Notes under the pieces: generated by a model
Seen by the model: only the letters and a program-made list of their open reading frames with translations
The model's database searches: none
Told to the model about the DNA's origin: nothing
Made by a program: the position numbers and the translations under genes
In this document: in pieces, positions 60,112 through 64,000 of the stretch
Layout: each line of letters begins with the position of its first letter
How positions within the stretch are numbered: the stretch's first letter is position 1
Assembly (NCBI RefSeq): GCF_024218775.1
Contig: NZ_CP100404.1
Span: forward strand, 2,976,001-3,040,000
Reading direction: 5' to 3'
DNA: 64,000 bases
Source of the DNA: Haloarcula marina
GTDB taxonomy: Archaea > Halobacteriota > Halobacteria > Halobacteriales > Haloarculaceae

Positions 60112-61176
60112 ATGGAAAAATTGTCAGTCATTATGGTTGGGCCTGTTAATCACACGAGAGGCGGCATGTCTCAGTACATTGAAGATCTAACAAAAAACCT
60201 TTCTGATGATGTTAATGTACATACGCACCATGTTGGATCCTTAGATAAGGATTGGCCCGGTGCAGTTTTCGTTGCGGCTATTTATTCTGCGTATTGCTTG
60301 GTCAGGTTTCTTGTGCGACACCGAACGGATATCGTCCACGTGCATGCCAGCTTCGGACTAGATTTTTACAGGAGTATCATATATTCATTAATTACAAAAT
60401 ATATCTGGAGAAGACCACTTGTTTTCCACGTACATGGATCTGAATTTGATCAGTTCGTACAGTCCGCTTCATTCTGGCAACGCCAAGTGACGAGACTAGT
60501 TTTCAGTATTTCAGATGAGATCCTAACAATATCTGAATATTCACGGGACTCTATCAGCTCACTGGCTGAAGATGAGAAGATTACACATATTCATCACTCG
60601 GTCGAGCCAGAGGCCTACGACCCACAATACCAGACAAATCCATTACGAATTACCTTCATTTCCGATATTATTTATCGGAAAGGAATACTTGATCTAGATG
60701 AGATAATTCGTGAAGTACTTGATCGCGGCGACACCAACGTCAAGTTCCATTTAGCTGGGACCGGTATGTTACAGGACCAGTTTGAAAAACTTGATGAGGA
60801 GTTCAGCTCTGTCAAATACCACGGCTACGTCTCAGAAGAAGAGAAACACCGCTTGCTTAGTGAATCACTTGTATTCATGTTACCAACATACTCTGAAGCA
60901 GGTCCACCAATCGCTATCGTTGAAGCGATGGGTGGCGGGAATGCAATAGTCACGACAGATACTTCAGGTATACCAGAATTAATCAAACATAGAAGAAATG
61001 GAATAGTAGAACAAGTAGGTGATGTCCAAGCATTTACCTCGTCTCTTCACCAGTTGTTAGGTGAACCAGAAATTGTCATTGAAATGGCACGTAGAAATCG
61101 AAAAATCATCGAAACAAGACTAAATTGGGCGCAGTCAAGTCAGAAGGTAGAGGAAGTATACAATAAATTTTACTGA
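60112..61176 (+). CDS. GT4 family glycosyltransferase (lower-G+C)
   Basis: A 354-residue GT-B glycosyltransferase. The N-terminal half has VIMVGPVNHTRGGMSQYIED (glycine-rich acceptor loop) and TDIVHVHASFGLDFYRS. The C-terminal half has FHLAGTGMLQDQFEKL and the E-x7-E donor motif in PTYSEAGPPIAIVEAMGGGNAIV, followed by TSGIPELI. Length is normal. Its A+T content is clearly higher than that of blocks 1 to 3, with AAT, ATA and TTA codons common, pointing to acquisition from a different source. Upstream is the IS cluster, downstream a convergent glycosyltransferase. Confidence 0.88.
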   Translation: MEKLSVIMVGPVNHTRGGMSQYIEDLTKNLSDDVNVHTHHVGSLDKDWPGAVFVAAIYSAYCLVRFLVRHRTDIVHVHASFGLDFYRSIIYSLITKYIWRRPLVFHVHGSEFDQFVQSASFWQRQVTRLVFSISDEILTISEYSRDSISSLAEDEKITHIHHSVEPEAYDPQYQTNPLRITFISDIIYRKGILDLDEIIREVLDRGDTNVKFHLAGTGMLQDQFEKLDEEFSSVKYHGYVSEEEKHRLLSESLVFMLPTYSEAGPPIAIVEAMGGGNAIVTTDTSGIPELIKHRRNGIVEQVGDVQAFTSSLHQLLGEPEIVIEMARRNRKIIETRLNWAQSSQKVEEVYNKFY

Positions 61177-61376
61177 TGACTGCTCATTTTCCGAACATTT
61201 AGGTGTTCCCTCGAAGAGTGTCAAATTTGATTGTAGAATAGTATGATAAATGAAGGAGAAGGCGGAGAGTATTTTCCCATCAAGTATATAAATATAATAT
61301 TAACTTACCACCATGAAAGTCAGTTAATAATAATGTGCCCAACCCTCATAGAACAGACAATAATTACTTCTGACCC

Positions 61377-62495
61377 TCAGAATTCAGATTTTATCACCTC
61401 TGTCAACACTCTGTGGAGTTTCCCACCGCGACTGCGAAAAGAGTACTCGGACCGGTCAACTCCCTTAGTTAGCGACTGTTCCGCTTGTAGTGCGATGACC
61501 GTATTAGCGATACGCTCTGGCGTCGGTTCTCCGACGAAGCCAGTTCCTTCGAATGGACGTAAGACATCACCTATCGAACTTTCCTCTGAACATAGCGCCA
61601 ATATGGGCGTGTCGGCAGCGATATAGTCATATGTTTTCATTGGAATCTGCGCTGAATCCCGGTTGGTCAACAGGCCAATATTTGCCTCCGAAATGAGGCC
61701 GAGGAGCGTTTGATGATTGATGTAGTCCGTTGACTCGTACCTGACCTGTCTGCTACCATTTGTAATTCGCTCAATTGTCGAAGAATGTCTTCCAATCTGT
61801 GTGAAGGCGACTGAGGGCGGATCCCTGTGAGCAAGTTGCACAAGAGCCTCGGCCAGTACTGACTCGTCTTGATAAATTTTCCCCGGGCAAACGATTTCAA
61901 GCGTATCTTCGGATTGTCTGTTGGAGTTCCTCAGCGTCCGGTTGGCTCGGAAACCATTTCGGACCGTCCTGAATTCAGTTTCAGGATATTGCTGTCTGTA
62001 TCGTTTTGATGTCCGTTCCGATGTCGTCGTTACTACGTTTGCTTTCTCGAGGACAATACTCTCCATCGCTTTTAGAACCGACTGTTGCGATCGTGACGAG
62101 ATATTTTTGTATGGTGCAAGTAACCATGGATCGCGCATATCTAGCACGTAGGGAACAGATGTGAGGCGTTGCAATACCGGAAGTACGATTGCTGGCGGAA
62201 ACGGTGCCCCAGTAAACCAAACTACATCCGGCTGGTGGACACGAATCCGCCGATACAGCGTATGAGCCAGTATCGGTGCCCAACCGAGGCGTCCGAAATC
62301 AACGCTCTCTGGAAGCAAGGACCCGGCTGGGAACACGTCATCCTGCTGGCACCGATTTGGCTCAGGAGTAGTGATTATCTCAACATTCCAGCCATATTCA
62401 CGGAGTACGTCAGCGAACGTCCCGGGTCTGATAGCACCGACAGTTTCTCGCGGGGGAAATGCATGTGAAGCAATGACGATATTGTTGCCGCTCAT
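61377..62495 (-). CDS. GT4-like glycosyltransferase
   Basis: A 372-residue GT-B protein. The start NNIVIASHAFPPRETVGAIRP is typical of GT4 members that precede sugar transfer to lipid-linked glycans. VPYVLDMRDPWLLAPY (about 120-135) and VVTTTSERTSKRYRQQYP mark the domain junction. The donor-binding domain has LEIVCPGKIYQDESVL and MKTYDYIAADTPILALC; the expected E-x7-E is weak (Y-x-A in place of the second Glu), so the donor site is unusual. ATG 62495 is preferred over GTG 62510, since an ATATTATAG run near 62527-62535 predicts initiation about 62504. The 61177-61376 gap is A+T-rich with no gene. Confidence 0.8.
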   Translation of the reverse strand: MSGNNIVIASHAFPPRETVGAIRPGTFADVLREYGWNVEIITTPEPNRCQQDDVFPAGSLLPESVDFGRLGWAPILAHTLYRRIRVHQPDVVWFTGAPFPPAIVLPVLQRLTSVPYVLDMRDPWLLAPYKNISSRSQQSVLKAMESIVLEKANVVTTTSERTSKRYRQQYPETEFRTVRNGFRANRTLRNSNRQSEDTLEIVCPGKIYQDESVLAEALVQLAHRDPPSVAFTQIGRHSSTIERITNGSRQVRYESTDYINHQTLLGLISEANIGLLTNRDSAQIPMKTYDYIAADTPILALCSEESSIGDVLRPFEGTGFVGEPTPERIANTVIALQAEQSLTKGVDRSEYSFRSRGGKLHRVLTEVIKSEF

Positions 62496-62695
62496 ATCTT
62501 GCACGGCCACATTTGACAGTCCACGCTATAATATTCTTCTTCGTTCAACTTGCATACTTGAACGAAGCGTTTTCCAGGTAGATTATCAGGTGAGTGTATT
62601 TTGTGTTTATAATGGTGTATCTCTAACAGAGATAAATGCAGGTTGTATCAGTATGGCTCCATTTCAATATAGTTACATCGATATGAGCAATCACA

Positions 62696-64000
62696 ATGTA
62701 TTTTCTACTGGAGGGATATCAATCTATAGTGGTAATTCGGAGAGCAAAATTCTGGCTCATTCTCAGTAATATAGCCATTGCCGCAGGTGTCTTGCTGAGC
62801 TACTTGACACCGGCGGTGACCTACGAGTATAACCTATACACATCGACGCCTTCAATCGTTTGGGGGCTCCTATTCGGCTCGGTTGCAATTGCTGTTATTG
62901 TATCACTATCCCGTCAATCATCCCTCCAATTGGCATCAGTATTAACACTCTTGCTTGTCGGAACTGTCATCTTGTTGCTCCCGCTATTCAGGGGATACTA
63001 CATATACGGGACAGGTGACTCGTTCACTCACCTTGGGTGGTTGCAAGACATTGCCACCGGAACTCTTGACCCTTCTAACTTTAGATATCCCATTCTCCAT
63101 CTCCAGTCACTTGCTCTGAGCACCGTGGCTGATTTCTCTCTCCGTCACGGTATCTACCTCGGTGCGGTGAGCTATACGCTGGTGTTGGTCGCAGCCTGTC
63201 CACTTTTCGCACGGACAATAACTAGACGCCGTCGCCCAACGATTATCGTCGCAATCGTAGCGACGAGTTTTTTCCCAATTATAAATATTCTCGTGGCCAA
63301 TGTAAGTGCCCAACCCGCCTCGCAATCAGCTATCTACTTCGTCTTACCAGCTTACCTGTTGTACAAGACCGTTGACGAACCGTCGTATCGGAATTACGCT
63401 TTGGTCATCTGTACTGGTTTTGTCCTCACACTTTTACACCCGCACCGCGGAGTGACGCTGATACTGTATGCCGTCGGTCTATTAGCGACTGTATATCTGA
63501 CTGACGTAGATGCAGCGTTGAAACGGAGCAAGATCCATCTTATCTCTTCAATACTGGTTCTCGGGCTCATAGTCTGGTTGTGGATTGAAGGGCAACTTGT
63601 CCGGTCCCTTGGAATAATTCTTGTTAGTATATTTTATATCAACCCGGGAAATGCAGGCGTAACTACTGGGGTTGTTAGTGTGGCTACTCAGGCTGGAGTG
63701 AATCCAGTTTCCCTTACCCTACGGGCATTCGCGGCACCAATCATCTTCACACTCACTTCAACAATATTTATTTTAAATACATTTACCGACTATTCGAAAG
63801 AATTTTCGAAGCGGTCATTCAGATTGTTTGGTGGAATGGTCACACTGTTTATATTTTTTGTTTTTTCAGTTGTAGCAGGGATATTCATGTCATTCCGAAA
63901 CTTGACTCCGCTGCTGGCACTTGGCGTTGTGACCGGTGGCATCGGACTGTTCCAACTGAGTGAAACCCTTCATATGGATCGACGTGTTACGAAAAATACC
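62696..64000 (+). CDS. Polytopic membrane protein, GT-C/polymerase-like (runs off window)
   Basis: An open frame of 435 codons with no stop continues to the window edge. Starts ATG 62696 or GTG 62729 are possible. At least ten hydrophobic helices are visible, beginning FWLILSNIAIAAGVLLSYLTP. After the third helix comes an external loop GYYIYGTGDSFTHLGWLQDIATG with an Asp and His in the place expected for the catalytic loop of GT-C glycosyltransferases and oligosaccharide polymerases. Its G+C content is low, like the two genes before it. It may polymerise or transfer lipid-linked glycans; the family was not firmly identified. Confidence 0.7.
   Translation, partial: MYFLLEGYQSIVVIRRAKFWLILSNIAIAAGVLLSYLTPAVTYEYNLYTSTPSIVWGLLFGSVAIAVIVSLSRQSSLQLASVLTLLLVGTVILLLPLFRGYYIYGTGDSFTHLGWLQDIATGTLDPSNFRYPILHLQSLALSTVADFSLRHGIYLGAVSYTLVLVAACPLFARTITRRRRPTIIVAIVATSFFPIINILVANVSAQPASQSAIYFVLPAYLLYKTVDEPSYRNYALVICTGFVLTLLHPHRGVTLILYAVGLLATVYLTDVDAALKRSKIHLISSILVLGLIVWLWIEGQLVRSLGIILVSIFYINPGNAGVTTGVVSVATQAGVNPVSLTLRAFAAPIIFTLTSTIFILNTFTDYSKEFSKRSFRLFGGMVTLFIFFVFSVVAGIFMSFRNLTPLLALGVVTGGIGLFQLSETLHMDRRVTKNT

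Overview
The window reads as haloarchaeal DNA. Support for this comes from acidic proteins (rich in D and E), high G+C in most of it, TATA boxes about 25 bases before many start codons, Tat-type lipoprotein signals, an archaeal TFB, an Orc1/Cdc6 initiator, and families largely confined to halophilic archaea (DUF1616 membrane proteins, DUF6735). No rRNA, tRNA or CRISPR array was seen.

Four blocks follow one another. (1) 1-14155 is a surface-glycan locus: GT4 and GT2 glycosyltransferases, polysaccharide deacetylase, ATP-grasp and PHP proteins, two tandem FemAB-like acyltransferases, a DUF1616 membrane protein, a methyltransferase, an alkaline-phosphatase-superfamily enzyme and a UDP-HexNAc 6-dehydrogenase. 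(2) 14289-25762 is a high-G+C transport block. It holds a branched-chain-amino-acid-type ABC importer whose two permeases are fused in one protein, an Lrp/AsnC regulator, the DabB-DabA inorganic-carbon pump, the importer's Tat lipoprotein and an FGGY kinase. (3) 25763-52494 is plasmid-derived accessory DNA. It carries a VirD4/TraG-like ATPase, three toxin-antitoxin-like pairs (MNT-HEPN, UPF0175-DUF3368, AbrB-PIN), an OB-fold ssDNA-binding protein, a SWIM protein, an AAA-DUF234 ATPase, a TFB, a zinc ribbon, an oxidoreductase, a six-gene type-IV-secretion-like operon, and an orc1/cdc6 gene flanked by three 27-bp origin repeats. Relics of a second secretion operon and a decayed histidine kinase lie at its edges. 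(4) 52495-64000 is a second glycan locus: DUF1616, GT2, WecB, WecC and DUF354, then an IS6 element inside an IS5-type relic, then lower-G+C glycosyltransferases and a polytopic membrane protein cut by the window end.

Blocks 1 and 4 would make and modify nucleotide-activated sugars and surface polymers; WecB plus WecC gives UDP-ManNAcA. Block 2 couples solute uptake with probable bicarbonate accumulation. Block 3 looks like an integrated or fused conjugative plasmid that keeps its own origin, coupling ATPase and addiction modules but shows no recognisable relaxase.

The points most worth a second look are the Dab pump nested in a Liv-type transporter cluster, the LivH-LivM fusion, the archaeal conjugation-like module tied to an ORB-flanked orc1 gene, and the nested IS elements with an intact 8-bp target duplication.
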